DNA of 64,000 bases from Phellopilus nigrolimitatus (lineage: Eukaryota; Basidiomycota; Agaricomycetes; Hymenochaetales; Hymenochaetaceae), in contig JAJOHG010000009.1 of NCBI GenBank assembly GCA_021029095.1, positions 186,001-250,000 of the forward strand, written 5' to 3'. Shown here piece by piece: positions 33,026 through 43,489 of this stretch. The translations under genes were made by a program, and so were the position numbers. The notes below the pieces were generated by a model that did no database searches, was not told the DNA's origin, and was given only the letters and a program-made list of their open reading frames with translations. Each line of letters starts with the position of its first letter. Positions within the stretch are counted from its first letter, which is position 1.

Positions 33026-33680
33026 AAAGAGTGGAAAGACCAAAGTCGATGATCTTGATGTTGCCCGTTTGGAAGATGAGGATGTTCTCGATCTTGAGGT
33101 CGCGGTGGACAACAGCAGTCGAGTGCGGAGCCGATTCGGTGGGAGAACTTGCGGGAAACGCGCTCGCGAAGACGGCCATGCCTGATGATGTGGTCAAGCA
33201 TCTGCCCGCCGTTGGCCTACTCGAACATCATGAAGAAATGATTCGCGTGCTTGATGAGTTCCCGCATGCCGCAGATATACGGATGGTGTAGCAGCATCGA
33301 CAGCGCCGCCTCCAGCATCGTGCAGGTCTCCTTCGATGCCTCCTTCGACGCTTGCTTCGCCGCCGACTCTGCTGTTGGCACGATATCATTCATCCCTGTG
33401 CTTGCGATGCTGGCCCGCGGGAGGATCTTAATCGCGAGCTGGGCAGCTGACGCTGCTACACACCTTCTCGCCGGTGAGATCGTGATACGCCAGTTCGACT
33501 TCCCCCATGCTGCCCGCGCCGAGCGTCTTTCCGAGCGTGTAATCTCTCAGCACGCGACTCGAATTGCGCGGCTTCTAGTACGGATGCTCGTGCTCGACTC
33601 GAGCGGCACCTGCGCGGCTGCGGGCGCATGCGTCTAGCCACCATCACCGACGAAAGGGGTGTACTGTTGGGGCACCATCG
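33026..33680 (-). pseudogene. KIN1: KIN1/KIN2 kinase fragment, copy 2 (inverted relative to copy 1)
   Basis: Minus-strand blocks: SERTLGAGSMGEVE-like sequence in shifted frames near 33530-33480; LAIKILPRASIASTGMNDIV (33440-33380); SKETCTMLEAALSMLLHHPY and [20 protein letters not shown] (33330-33220); [20 protein letters not shown] (33205-33150); [12 protein letters not shown] and [13 protein letters not shown] (33110-33035). Here HRD and DFG are intact, unlike copy 1. The kinase is cut directly after DFGLSTLY, where RCC1-BTB sequence begins. Only the N-terminal half of the kinase domain is present. Confidence 0.8.
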
Positions 33681-33689
33681 GTATTGACA

Positions 33690-34140
33690 GTGGTCGGAGG
33701 CGTGCGCCATTCACGGATGGTTGGCACGCGGTAGGGAGGACATGTGTTCGTGGCGCTGAAGCAGTCATTAACATCGCGCTCGCGTTCAGACGATTTCACT
33801 ACGCACCTAAGTCTTTGTTTTATCTAATTTCCCCTATCCAGCTCTTCCAGATGCGTAGACTCGCCAACACAAGACGGTCTCGATCGACCAACGCGACGAG
33901 GTCAAGTTGTTGCTGTTGCTGTTGCTGTTGCTGCGGCTGCTGCATGATCCTCGCGCTAGACGGGATGGTTTACAGATTAGTACACTGACGGCCTGAAGAA
34001 AAAGGGACGACTTACGAACAGACAGCGACATACGGACTGTAGTCGAAAAGTCGAGAGGGCGAGAGTCGAGACGAAGACGAAGCACGAAGATCGACATGAC
34101 GAGGACGCGCGTGTCGCTGTCCTCGGCAGCGGTCAGATGG
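33690..34140 (+). repeat. Dispersed module, copy near 33.9 kb
   Basis: Shares with the other copies GTGCGCCATTCACRGATGG, GCGCTCGCGTTCAGACGATT, CTTGTTTTATCTAAT, an AAGACGGTCTCGATCGACC block, a TTGCTG repeat (33905-33940) and the GTCGAGAGGGCGAGAGTCGAG tract. The hairpin near 34115 is deleted, leaving GTCGCTGTCCTCGGCAGCG. It lies upstream of KIN1 copy 2 in the same relative orientation as copy 1. Confidence 0.75.
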
Positions 34141-34505
34141 CGGCGCAGCTTAGCAAATGGACGCAGAGCACGAAGACAAAAGAGCGAGTTAGGAAAATAG
34201 TATTGTAAAGACTACAAAATACACCAAACAAAACAGTGTTATACCTAACATACGAGTTCTTGATACGGCTGCATATCGACAGCTTGGGGACATGGACATG
34301 AGTCTTGGAGATAGTATGGACGATTACACAAAAATGAGATAGAGGAAGAACAAAACAAAACAAAACGGAAGCGAGAAACCACGTACGAAAACATTTTTGT
34401 TTGGAGTCGTAAAGGGATGAAGAAATCCACAGTAAGCAGCGTCGACGGGCGGTGAAGGAAAAGGGAAGAAACAAATAGCAAATTAGAAACAAAAAGAAAT
34501 CACCG
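34141..34505. other. AT-rich non-coding stretch
   Basis: Sequence downstream of the 3' end of the zinc-finger pseudogene. Minus-strand ORFs here are phenylalanine/serine-rich and look like translated untranslated sequence. Nothing else is visible. Confidence 0.5.
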
Positions 34506-34509
34506 AAGG

Positions 34510-35870
34510 ACAATAGGATTTAGTCCTCCACCTTCATAGCCAAGTCTACGCGTCGGCCTCACTGGAGCCGGAGCCATCGCCGGAGCCATCGCCGGAGCCC
34601 TCCGCGTCGTCCTCATCCCCCTCGCCACCGGCATCGACGTCCCCGCCGCCGCCCGACCCGCGCTCAGGGAGGTCCCCCGTCCGTGTCCCCGTCGAACCCA
34701 TCCTCGAGCTCGTCCATCTGCGAGGCACGCGCGCGAACGCGCGACGCGTGGTACTTGCGAGACTGCATGCGCGTGGTCCATAGTAGCTCCCGAGGGCGGC
34801 GGCATCGACATGCGCTTCCCCGACTCGCCCCTCGCGGATCCGGCCACGCCGGCCAGAGCATTAATGCTGGGAGTGTGCATGTCGTGGTATTGCCGCGCGC
34901 TCAGGGCCGGATAGCTCAACGGCATGGTCTTGAACGGACTCTGGTTTTGCGACTTCGTGAGCGAGGAGCGCGAAGTTTGCAGCGCGCGCGAGAGCCACGT
35001 CGATGTCCATATCGCCTTCGGCTTCTCCTTCGCCCTCGCCGTCGAGGAGCGCGTCCTCCTCCTCGACATCCCCGTCTCCATTGCCGTCGAGCAGGCCCTC
35101 CTCGTACACGCTCGAACCACGGCACCCTGTGCCTCCTTCTCCGGTAACTGCTGCAGCGGTCTGCGCGTGAGACTGGCTATGCTGGTGAGGAAGGGCGCGC
35201 GAGGAAGAACCGTTTACGTAGTGCTCGCGCGTCGAGATCGAGTTGATATAAGGCAGCGTCGGCGGGCGCCTGTGAGCATCCTGGCCTGCTAGTCCGCCCG
35301 CGTTCATGTTTGTGGCGGCCGAGGGATACGCCTGGCCCTGACTGAGATGCGTGGATTCCGCAGGATGCAGCCTCTCGTTCGCCACCACAGAGGCGTACGC
35401 AGATACCGGTGAGCCGGAGCGCGAGCGACTCGAGCCCGCTCGGTTCTCCTGGCCGCATTCATGCTCCCGATAATGGCTCACCGGCCTGGGGCTCAGCATC
35501 TGAGATTGCGCCTGTGCGCGCCCGGTATGGTGGTCAACCAACAGTGTGTCCTGGCGCGCCGTCGCACGTGCGTGGCCGACCGACGCGTGCTGGTTCTTCC
35601 CCGCAGAGTGCGCGAGCGCGAACTGGGACTGCAAATGCGCGAGGGCGGGGTGCGACGAGCGGTGCGCAATCATCTGCGCCTGCTGACTTGCGCTCACGGA
35701 GTCCAGAGTACCGCGGCGCTCGACGCGCTTCATCTTCTTGCGGCACCGGTCGCACACAGTCCAGGGCCCCACTTCTCGACACACTTCCCGTCCTTGTAGC
35801 GGCCAGGCACCTTTTCGCCATATGCGCTAGCCCTGCGCGTTCTGCGCAGGGAAGTCGACGGGAAGTACCG
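34510..35870 (-). pseudogene. 3' exon copy of the zinc-finger gene at 61.1-64 kb
   Basis: The minus strand repeats the last visible exon of the right-end gene: PAQNAQG, GRYKDGK in a shifted frame, VCDRCRKKMKRVERRGTLDS, and then about 390 further residues rich in Ser, His, Gln and acidic runs (35640-34560) that in the parent lie beyond the window edge. Lesions: Q is TAG after PAQNAQG, the first Cys pair (CRQC in the parent) reads WRKG, and about 16 bases are missing before VCDRC. The zinc finger is therefore destroyed, while the long tail frame remains open, ending near 34510. Confidence 0.8.
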
Positions 35871-36280
35871 GGTCCGAGACGGTGCCAGCAGTGGAGCGCA
35901 CACGAATCGAGTACGCGCATGGGTATCTGGGATTTTAGACGGCCGTGCCAGTGCGCCGGAGTGTAGCGCAGCGCCCTTCGACTAGGCAGTTGAGCGCGCA
36001 TGGACGGCGGCGGCAACGGCGGAGGTTGCTGCTGTTGCTGTTGCGGCGGCGGCAGCTAGTGTTGTTGCTGTTGCTGCTGCAGGCCGTACTTGTGCTGCCG
36101 TCGTTTTGGCGGTTTGTGTTGCTGTGCGTAGTCAGCCGCCCGCCCAACCCCGTGTCCTGAAAGCGGAAGCACAGGCTCCAGAGCACCGGCGTCTCGCGCG
36201 AGGGAAACGTACATCCGCTCGTCTCGCGCGCAGGAGTATCATACACGCACATTGAGTGCGCTGACAATTCTTCGACCTCG
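35871..36280. other. Unassigned stretch with CTG/GGC triplet tracts
   Basis: Contains TTGCTGCTGTTGCTGTTGC (from about 36026) and similar tracts at 36061-36085 on the plus strand, which would encode Gln/Asn/Ser runs on the minus strand. No recognisable gene. Confidence 0.4.
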
Positions 36281-36650
36281 CAGCCATCCAGGCCGAGCTG
36301 CGCCCGCCGAGCCGCGTCGCGTCGCCCGTCCCGTGGTCCGCCCCGCCCATGTACTCCGTCATGGTACGTACCCCTCCCAAACCTAGTCGCGTCTCGAGCT
36401 GACTGACACGCCCCGCCCCAGCGCGTCCTCTTATCCCTCCTCCTCCGCGCAATCCCTCTCCCTCTCCTCCGCCGGCGGCGCGCACGCGCACGCGGAGGAG
36501 CTGTACACGACGCAGAAGGAGAGGATCGGCGCGCGGCGCAACACGCTCACGAAGGTCGTGTCCGCCGCGCTCGCGCGCACGCTCACGCGCATGTACTCGC
36601 CGGCAGCGGCGACCATGACGCGCCAGACGCGAACGGCGGCGCATGACATT
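36281..36650 (+). pseudogene. Unrecognised two-exon fragment
   Basis: The plus strand reads IQAELRPPSRVASPVPWS and PPMYSVM to about 36363, a possible intron (GTACGT to CAG at about 36420), and then QSLSLSSAGGAHAHAEELY, TTQKERIGARRNTLTKVV and LARTLTRMYSPAAATM. It runs into the dispersed module near 36650. Coherent reading and splice sites suggest a host gene piece; the family is unknown. Confidence 0.35.
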
Positions 36651-37265
36651 AGACGTGGCCGTGCGCCATTCACAGATGGCTGGCGCGCGGTAGGGAGCGC
36701 ACACGTTCGAGGCTGAAGCGGTCGTTAGCATCGCCCCCGAGTTGAGATGGATTCACTACGTACATAGGTCCTTGTTTTATCTAATCGTCTCTCTCCAACT
36801 CTTCCAAATGCGTGGGCTCGCCAGCGCGAGACGGTCTCGATCGACCAACACCAAGGAGTCAAATTGCTGCTGTCATTGTCGCTGTTGCTGCTACTGCGGC
36901 TGCTGCATGATTTCACGCTAGATAGATGGTTTACATATAAGTACACTAAACGCATGAAGAAAAAGGACCAACTTACGTTTAGACAGCGGTACACGGAGCG
37001 TAGTCGAGAAGTCGAGAGGCCGAGAGGCCGAGACGAAGACGAAGCTAGAAGATCGACATGATGAGGACGACGCGCATCGCTGTCCTCGGGCTGTGCCGCA
37101 CAGCGATCAATTCGACTTCGGCGACGATCGTCTTCATGCGTGCCAGGTCTGACAAGCAGAAACAACACAACGGAAGGTAAGCTCAGATTTCTATTCTACT
37201 ATACAAAAATCTCTCTAATTTTCATTTTCAGGCGCTTTCCCGCTCAGCATGGCGGCGCGACCTAG
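36650..37265 (+). repeat. Dispersed module, full copy near 37 kb
   Basis: The most complete copy: GTGCGCCATTCACAGATGGC, TTAGCATCGC, CTTGTTTTATCTAATC, CAAGACGG-like and CTCGATCGACC blocks, a TTGCTG tract, GTCGAGAAGTCGAGAGGCCG, the hairpin at 37076-37107, the ACTTCGGCGACGATCGTCTTC flank, a short stretch ending GGTAAGCTCAGATTTCT (donor-like), TTTTCATTTTCAG (acceptor-like) and GCTTTCCCGCTCAGCATGGC. The splice-like signals suggest the module came from the 5' region of a host gene. Confidence 0.75.
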
Positions 37266-37284
37266 CAAATCGACCAGCGGCGCC

Positions 37285-37530
37285 CCCTTCCCCTACTGGA
37301 CTGTCTCCCCAGTCTAACAACCCGGACACGCCTTTCACGACGCGCGCCATTTGCACCAGGGACACCCATGCCGTTTTCCCGAGAGCGCGATGGGCGGTGG
37401 GCTCGCGCGACCGCACTGACGTTGGGGCTCTGAAGCGCGGCGTTTGGGTAGTAGTCGATGCCAGGCACGTGGTGGTGCTGTCGCGACGAAGCGTACTCGG
37501 CGGGCCCACGCGTGGACACCAAAATCATGC
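37285..37530 (-). pseudogene. Exon-3 fragment of the zinc-finger gene copy
   Basis: The minus strand reads YASSRQHHHVPGIDYYPNA, ALQSPNVSAVARAHRPSRSR, matching YASSRQHHHAPGVDYYPNA in exon 3 of the right-end gene (63090-63210). A shift follows. It is collinear with the other minus-strand pieces (exon 1 at 44.3 kb, exon 2 at 43.3 kb, last exon at 35.5 kb), so it belongs to one exploded copy. Confidence 0.75.
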
Positions 37531-37661
37531 CAGAGCGGCCCTATCAGGAAATCCAATCTACGCTGCCGGTAAGGTAAGGTCGACGCCGGGCGGCGCCGCG
37601 CCGCTTCTGATATTCGTGCTGAGCTGATATCGACGCCAAGGCATCGCCGGAGGGCAGAGGG

Positions 37662-40060
37662 TCACCGGAGCAGCACCTCCGCAATCGCAGCGCGGTGCTT
37701 TTGTCTGTACTTCGTCGCCTTCTCCTCTGCTAGCTTATTGATCGCATTCAGCAAATCACAGCGCCCCAGTGGTTCTGTAAAATTGTCCGCAGCAATCAGT
37801 ATAAAGAGAAATTTTTTAAATTCAGAGCGATAAGCTCATCATAAATGCCCCCGAAGAGGAAGAAAAAAGATCGGATACGCAGAAGTAGAAGTAAAGAGAA
37901 GAAACGCACTAGTAATATGGTCGTCCTGCATGGTGGCAAAAATAATTTTCATGAGAAATTGTTTATTGATTAAACTTCACTTCTATAGGCAAGGGAACCG
38001 CACCATGCCCGCCTGCAAACACCGTTCCCGGCCACCGATCACTGCAAAAATTGCATTAGTACATTTAGAAAAGTACTAAAAGACGGTGCTAATGACGTAC
38101 TGGCATGCGCGGTGAGCGCGATGATGGGTGTCCGGTCGAGCCCCTCGTGCAGTTCAAACGCCCGGATCAGCTCCGTCCCCTCCATATCACCCATAAACGG
38201 CATCGATACGTCCATCTATCCGCAAAGAAGTATTTTTATCAGGTCCGCGGCGCACAGGAGAACATCCACCACCGGGTGGCACTGCACTCACCAGTACAAT
38301 GTCGAACGGTCGCTCCTGCGCAACGCGCAGTCCACAGCGAGGCTTCCGTTCTCCGCAATCTCGACAGCGTGCCCGCACTTCTCGAAGATCTTCACCGCCA
38401 GTTTCTCTGATTCACGAGGTTGTCCTCCGCGAGAAGGATGTCGAACGTCACGTCGTTCGGAGCCGCAACCGGCGAAACCGTGTTGCTCTCCAGCGCGCTG
38501 ATCAGAGCCGAGAACAAGACCTGCGCTGTTGCCGGCGTCGTCACCTGCGACGAGATGCTATTGTCTAGGCACCATTTCACTGTGTATTCGTAAATAAAAG
38601 TAAAGAAAGGAGGAAATGATGACGCACGATTCAACCTGTATATCGATTGTAAGAGGGGAGGCAAACAATATTTTTAAACATGAGCACGCGCGCATGAGGA
38701 TAAGCACGCATCGGCGAGAGCAGGACGATCAGTATATATCGCAAGTGCTCGTATTCTCGGATTTGCTCCGTCTGTCCACAGAAAGCTCATCAATACCTGA
38801 CCAATCTCCAAACATAGGCATAAGAAAGAAAGAAAAAAAGACGCACCACATTGAGCGAGTCCATGAGGATGGTGTCGATGTGCTGACAGCGCTCCTTGTC
38901 CGCAACCTGCATGATGTCCTTGACGGTGAACGGCTTGAGCCCGGACTCGATGATGCGGTCTACGACGGCCGTGCGGTCCTCGAGCGTGTCTACGAACAGG
39001 ATCGTCCGCTTCGAGAAGGGCTGCATCTTCGCGAGCACACTCTCGATTGACGATTTCGAGATCTGGCTCGTGATAGTGAAGAAGAACTTGCTGCCCTTCC
39101 CAAGCTCACTCTCGGCCCACATGTTGCCACACATCAGTGATACGAACCGCTTCAAAATCGACAACCCGAGGCCCGTACCACTGTATTCCTAAAAAAATGT
39201 CATTATAACCGTCAATACATCAGAGCCAGCGAGAAGAAAGCCAGCGCAAACTGACTTTGGTCGTTGACCCGTTGAGCTTATCCTTCGCAATGCCGATGCC
39301 CGTGTCTCCCCTACGCAAAACTCGAGCTTCACCGTCGAGTCCTCGATCGAGACGAGGCGGCACGCGAGCGCAACATGGCCCCTGCGCATGACCTTGCTCG
39401 GCGTGAACTTGATCGCGTTCCCGATGAGGTTCGTGATCACCTAGCGCAGGCGGAGCAAGTTGCCGATGAGCTGGTCCGGGATGTCTGGGTCGATGTCGTG
39501 CATCAGATCGAGGTTGTTCTGCGACGCGCGCACGACGAGCGACTTGAGGATGCCGAACACAGTATGGCGCAACGAGTACGAGACCCGCTCCATCGTCATT
39601 CTCCCAGCCTCAACTGTGCCGGATCAGCGTCAGTGCGTCAACACAGGTTATTTCAGGCAGAGAGAACTCACTCTTCGAGATATCCAATGTCGTCGATAAC
39701 GAGCAGAAGCGACCTGGCCAGGCTATGCAGCAGTAGCAAGCTTTCGCGCTGACTCCTGTTGAGGTCGCTGTCGAGCGTGAGCTCCGTCATACCAATGATG
39801 CCGTTCATCAGTGTACGGATCTTATGGGACATGTTCGCGAGGAACTCGGACTTGCTCCTGTTCGCAAGCTCGGCCGCCTCGCGCGCGGCAGTGTTCTTCT
39901 GAATCGACTCGCGCAAGTTGTACACCATATGGTTGATCTGCGTCTTGAGCGAGTCCATCTCGCCCGATGCGTGGGCTGGGTTGAGCTGAGCAGGGTGCGT
40001 GCTGAGACTGACATGCTTCTCCTTCCCATGGGATTTTGCTTGTAGCAAGATGCGCCGACT
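37662..40060 (-). pseudogene. NIK1: Group III hybrid histidine kinase (NIK1/OS-1 type) pseudogene
   Basis: NIK1-type kinases sense osmotic stress through HAMP repeats and feed the HOG pathway. Minus-strand blocks: [18 protein letters not shown] (end of HAMP region), [19 protein letters not shown] (H-box; normally SHEIRTPMNG), [56 protein letters not shown], a TAG at 39441-39443, VITNLIGNAIKFTPSKV (N-box), a two-base insertion near 39308, GTGLGLSILKRFVSLM, SKFFFTITSQISKSS, NDVTFDILLAEDNLVN (receiver), an intron, MDVSMPFMGDMEGTELIRA (phospho-acceptor Asp), IIALTAHA, DDHITKPLGRCDLLNAINK and a stop near 37662. About ten residues (LIF-TFCQAD) are also missing. All introns are kept. Confidence 0.85.
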
Positions 40061-40235
40061 CGGCTGAGTTCAAGCGGTCGGAGCTCGAGTCGCGCTCGAG
40101 GATCTCGCGCGCGCTGCGCATCCGCACGGGCCAGTACCACTCGAGATCCTTCTCGCGGCACGCCTCGCTGCAGTAGAGGGGCGTCTGCGACTGGTCGATG
40201 ACCGTGCGCGTGCGGACGAACGTGCTGGGCTGCTC
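40060..40235 (-). pseudogene. YCSxxCR zinc-binding protein fragment, copy 1 (ECL1-like?)
   Basis: The minus strand reads EQPSTFVRTRTVIDQSQ, TPLYCSEACREKDLEWYWPV and RSAREILERDSSSDR, then [18 protein letters not shown] leading directly into the histidine kinase in frame. The C-S-E-A-C knuckle resembles fungal ECL1-type life-span factors, but one motif is weak evidence. Related pieces lie at 50990-51240 and 51855-51945. The join to NIK1 is a chimera. Confidence 0.45.
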
Positions 40236-40239
40236 CTGA

Positions 40240-40800
40240 CGTCAGCATCGCGCTCGTATTCAGACGTTTCCAATACGTACCTATGTCTTTATTCTACCTA
40301 ATTTCCTCTCCGGCGTTTCCACGCGACTGGGCTCGCCAACGCAAGATGGCCTTGATCGATCGGCACGACAAGTTGCGGCGAAGTTGCCGCTGTTGCTGCT
40401 GCTGCTGCTATGATCCTCGCACCTAGACAGATAATTTACAGATTAGTACGCGAAGGGATTGAAGAAAGAGAAACAGCCTACATTTGCACAGTGACACGCG
40501 AACCGAAGTCGAGAAATCGAGAGGGCGAGAAATCGAGACGAAGACGAAGCATAGAGATCGACATGACGAGGATGACGGTGCATCGCTGTCCGGCACAGCC
40601 CGAGGACAGCGATCAAGACGACTTCGGCGATGATCGTCCTCACATCAGCGTGCCAGCAAGCAGAAACAACACAGCGCAAAGTAAGTGCAGATTTCTACTC
40701 TATTATTCAACAGGCTCCTCTAACTTTCATTTCCAGGCTCTTTCGCGCTCAGCATCGTGGCGCGGCTCGGCTCAGCAGGTAGCCCAGCACCTCTAAGGCC
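40240..40800 (+). repeat. Dispersed module, copy near 40.5 kb with flipped hairpin loop
   Basis: It contains the same blocks as the 37-kb copy, from GCATCGCGCTCGTATTCAGACG through a GCTGTTGCTGCTGCTGCTGC tract to GGCTCTTTCGCGCTCAGCAT. The hairpin is at 40582-40613 with a perfect 10-bp stem, but its 12-base loop reads GGCACAGCCCGA, the reverse complement of the loop in the other copies. The module runs directly into NAA25 copy 2. Confidence 0.75.
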
Positions 40801-41470
40801 TTCGGCGCCGCCAGACACTTCCTCTACTGGGCCGCCCTCAGCGCTGCGCACATGCTTATGACCCCGACGAAGCCACTGTGCTACTCGACTCGGAGGAGGG
40901 TCGCGCTATCGCAAAGATGAGCCTCGCCGTGGATGACCTGCGCCGCGACCTGCATGCGCGGGGCCAGTCTGAGGCCGAAGGCGAACGCGCTCGCGAAGTT
41001 TGTCCAGAAGTGAGTGCGAAAAAGACTTTTCGCATTATGTTCTCTGAGAAAATAAGGCATTAATGACACGCCCGTTTTCGGTTTTGGTGGAATTACAGCT
41101 AGCTCAAGTTCTTGGCCGTGCTCGACGCGACATTTGCAGCGCCGGCAGTCGCGGAGAAGGTGCGAGACGTACGCGGCTTGTTCCACCAGCTCGCGGATGC
41201 GGACGGACGGCGCGATCGTGGTGCTTTGCTCGCGCTCCTGGAGCATGAGAAGCGCGTGTGTGAAAAGGGGTTCGGGTCTGACTTTGGTGAGCGCGTCTGG
41301 CTTCTAATTGGGTTTTTTTCGTGAGCTGACGGTTCCTTTATTCTTATTTTCAAAATCGAGCAGAACCACAGGACGGTCTGCTGAGTCTCATCAAACTTGG
41401 GAGCGCTGTCGGTAGCGTCTGCTTCAGCACCAGCGCCGCGCGGCTTTTCTATGTGAAACTATGACGGCGT
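40797..41470 (+). pseudogene. NAA25: NAA25/MDM20 fragment, copy 2
   Basis: Reads PDEATVLLDSEEGRAIAKMS, LAVDDLRRDLHARGQSEAEG, ERAREVCPEV to about 41010, an intron-like stretch, then LKFLAVLDATFAAPAVAEK, VRDVRGLFHQLADADGRRD, GALLALLEHEKRVCEKGF and GSDF, a donor at about 41286, and DGLLSLIKLGSAVGSV (41370-41420). A TAG stands just before LKFLAVL, where copy 1 has NWLEFLAVL. Otherwise this copy is a cleaner reading of the same NAA25 segment. No other part of NAA25 is attached. Confidence 0.75.
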
Positions 41471-42790
41471 TTGCTCTAGCAAGCACTTGCAACTTCTGCT
41501 TTCTCGCGTAAAGATAAAGATATTGTTAAAGTGTTGTATATGTAGACGTGAAAACTATGCTGTAGAATGTACAGATGCGTGCTAGAAACTATTAGGAAGA
41601 AAGCGGCAGAGGTGCAAAGACGACAATGGGTGAGACGACAGATATGTAAGGTGTGGAGAGACAAACAAAAATGGGGAATAGAAGAGGAGGATAGAAGGGA
41701 AAGCGAATAGAGTATCCTAGTCGGCCAAATCATAACGATGGTCATGGAGAAAAAGGCAATAGATAAAGCGCTCGCGGAATCCGCGTTGCATCTATCACCT
41801 CAGTACCATGTCTTCACTTGCATCTGCACCCAAACTCAAACCCCGCAGCCGAAGCATCTCGCGTCGAACGCGGGGTGATGCGCCCGAACGATCGCGCACC
41901 TCCAGCGCCTGGATTCGGTCTGGCAGCGCCCGCTCCCCGCCCGCATCCTCTCTGCCGCCCGCCCAAGCTCAAGTGTCGCGATATGTGCCTCGCTATCCGC
42001 ATCGAGCGCGGCGTACGCTGCTCCGTCGCCCGCCAGCACTTCCACCTCAGGCATCCCGACCGCCGACAGGAAGCTGCGGATGGTTACCAGATCCTCCGCC
42101 AAGAACACATTCAGGCCCGGGTTGGCGGAAGGGGAAGCACTCTCTGGTGCAGGCGCCGTTGGGCGCGGAACGCATGATTAACTGGGAACGGTGTGTTGTC
42201 GTTATCGAAGACGGTCCTGCAACCGCTGCTGCTGCTGCTGCGCGCCGCCGCATGTTAATAGGAATCGACATGCTCGTCGCTGGCGGACCGCCCAGAGTGT
42301 TGCCCGGGCCAAAGAACGAGGTTACAGGGTTTGCTGGCACGGTCGTTCTGAGTTGGCGCTGGGCAAACCCGCAACGCGAGAATGCCATGCCCGCTTGCTC
42401 CTCGCGGCCTTGCGAACTCTGAAGCAGTCTGTTTTCGAAAGCAAAAATGAGACACTGAGATTTCAAAAGAGAACTGACTGAATATATGTTAACTCACCGT
42501 TGTACCATTGTTCCGAACAACTGAGAAGCGTGCGACAAGTCGCATGCCCGCAAGAGCGGCAACAGCTGCAAATGCAAATCGCTGGCTCTCTCTATCCTGC
42601 GCCAACCGGCGTTCCACCCTGTCATGCGCGGCTGTCGACACCGTGCGCCCTCCCGACCCGCTTCTACTTCCAGCACCGACACCGGCCACCGCACCTTCCG
42701 CGCTGTCGTTGTCGCTTTCAGCATTTTGATCCTGTCCGAATCTGATCCGCATTCGCGCCGTCTGCGCCGACTGGCATCGCGATAGGCATT
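41471..42790 (+). repeat. 2-kb segmental repeat, copy B (downstream part)
   Basis: Matches 25240-26520 of copy A in order and orientation: an AT-rich block (41500-41800), a GC-rich block with overlapping frames (41808-42422 + is the longest, about 204 codons) and a block with TTGTACCATTGTTCCGAAC (42500). Triplet GCTGCTGCTGCTGCTGCGC at 42223-42243 is expanded relative to copy A. The coding strand and family are not resolved. Confidence 0.6.
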
Positions 42791-43095
42791 GGCGGGTGTG
42801 CACGCGCGTTCATGGGTAAGCTAGCCAGGACAGCACGCGGCATGAGCTCTTCTCGCCCGTACGCGTGGCCGTGGTGATGGTGCTCGCGCATCATGTTGCG
42901 GGTATTGGGGGTTAGGGTGTTCGCGCGTGCGCGGCATCGATCGCGCCGAACGCGCCAGACAGGGCGCCCATCGCCAAGTCATCGTTGACGTTTTGGTCGA
43001 GCGCCACGATCCCATCAGACACGCTGTCGTCCGCCGCGTTCGTGTTGATGATGATGTGCGCATCGAGGTCGATGTCGGGAGTATCGGAGGCTCCG
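42760..43095 (-). pseudogene. Unrecognised fragment, tandem copy 1
   Basis: The minus strand reads ASDTPDIDLDAHIIINTNAA, DDSVSDGIVALDQNVNDDLA and MGALSGAFGAIDAAHAR, followed by a segment with HHHHGHAYGREELMPRAVL. The same sequence, diverged, is at 44350-44720, so the block is duplicated about 1.6 kb apart. At 43095 it joins the exon-2 copy of the zinc-finger gene after the codons for SALYPA, forming a chimera. The family is unknown. Confidence 0.5.
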
Positions 43096-43450
43096 GCCAT
43101 GCCGGATAGAGTGCAGAGGACACGCCTGAGGTAGGTGCCGGCAGAGCGCGGGAGTATCGCAATGAAGTCCGGAAGACGGGCCGCCGATGGCGTGCGGAAG
43201 GGGAAGGGAAGGTGAGCTGAGGGAGTCTTCCCTTTGTTCATGTTGAAAATGCGGGCTCTCGGAAGAGGCGACGGGGTTCGCCACGGGGGAGTGCGATGCC
43301 GTCGAGAGGAAGCACGCAAAAAGCGGTGCGCGCGTCGGCGGAGCGAAGAGAGCACGCGTGCTCGTACCGTTCGACCTCGGTGAACTGCGCGCAGAGAGAC
43401 TGCAGCGACGCAGCGAGGTTGGCATGAGCACCGTGCAGTATACATTCAGC
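43095..43450 (-). pseudogene. Exon-2 copy of the zinc-finger gene
   Basis: The minus strand matches 61906-62290: ADLAASLQSLCAQFTEVE-like sequence in a shifted frame, SSESPHFQHEQREDSLS, PSLPLPHAIGGPSSG and RYSRALPAP. The intron to exon 1 (43440-43490) is present, ending in GCTGAATGTATACTGCACGG, so the copy arose from genomic DNA. Frame changes and a deletion break it. Confidence 0.8.
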
Positions 43451-43489
43451 AAGTGAAAAGGAGAAAGAAATATAAAAAAAACTGCTGCT

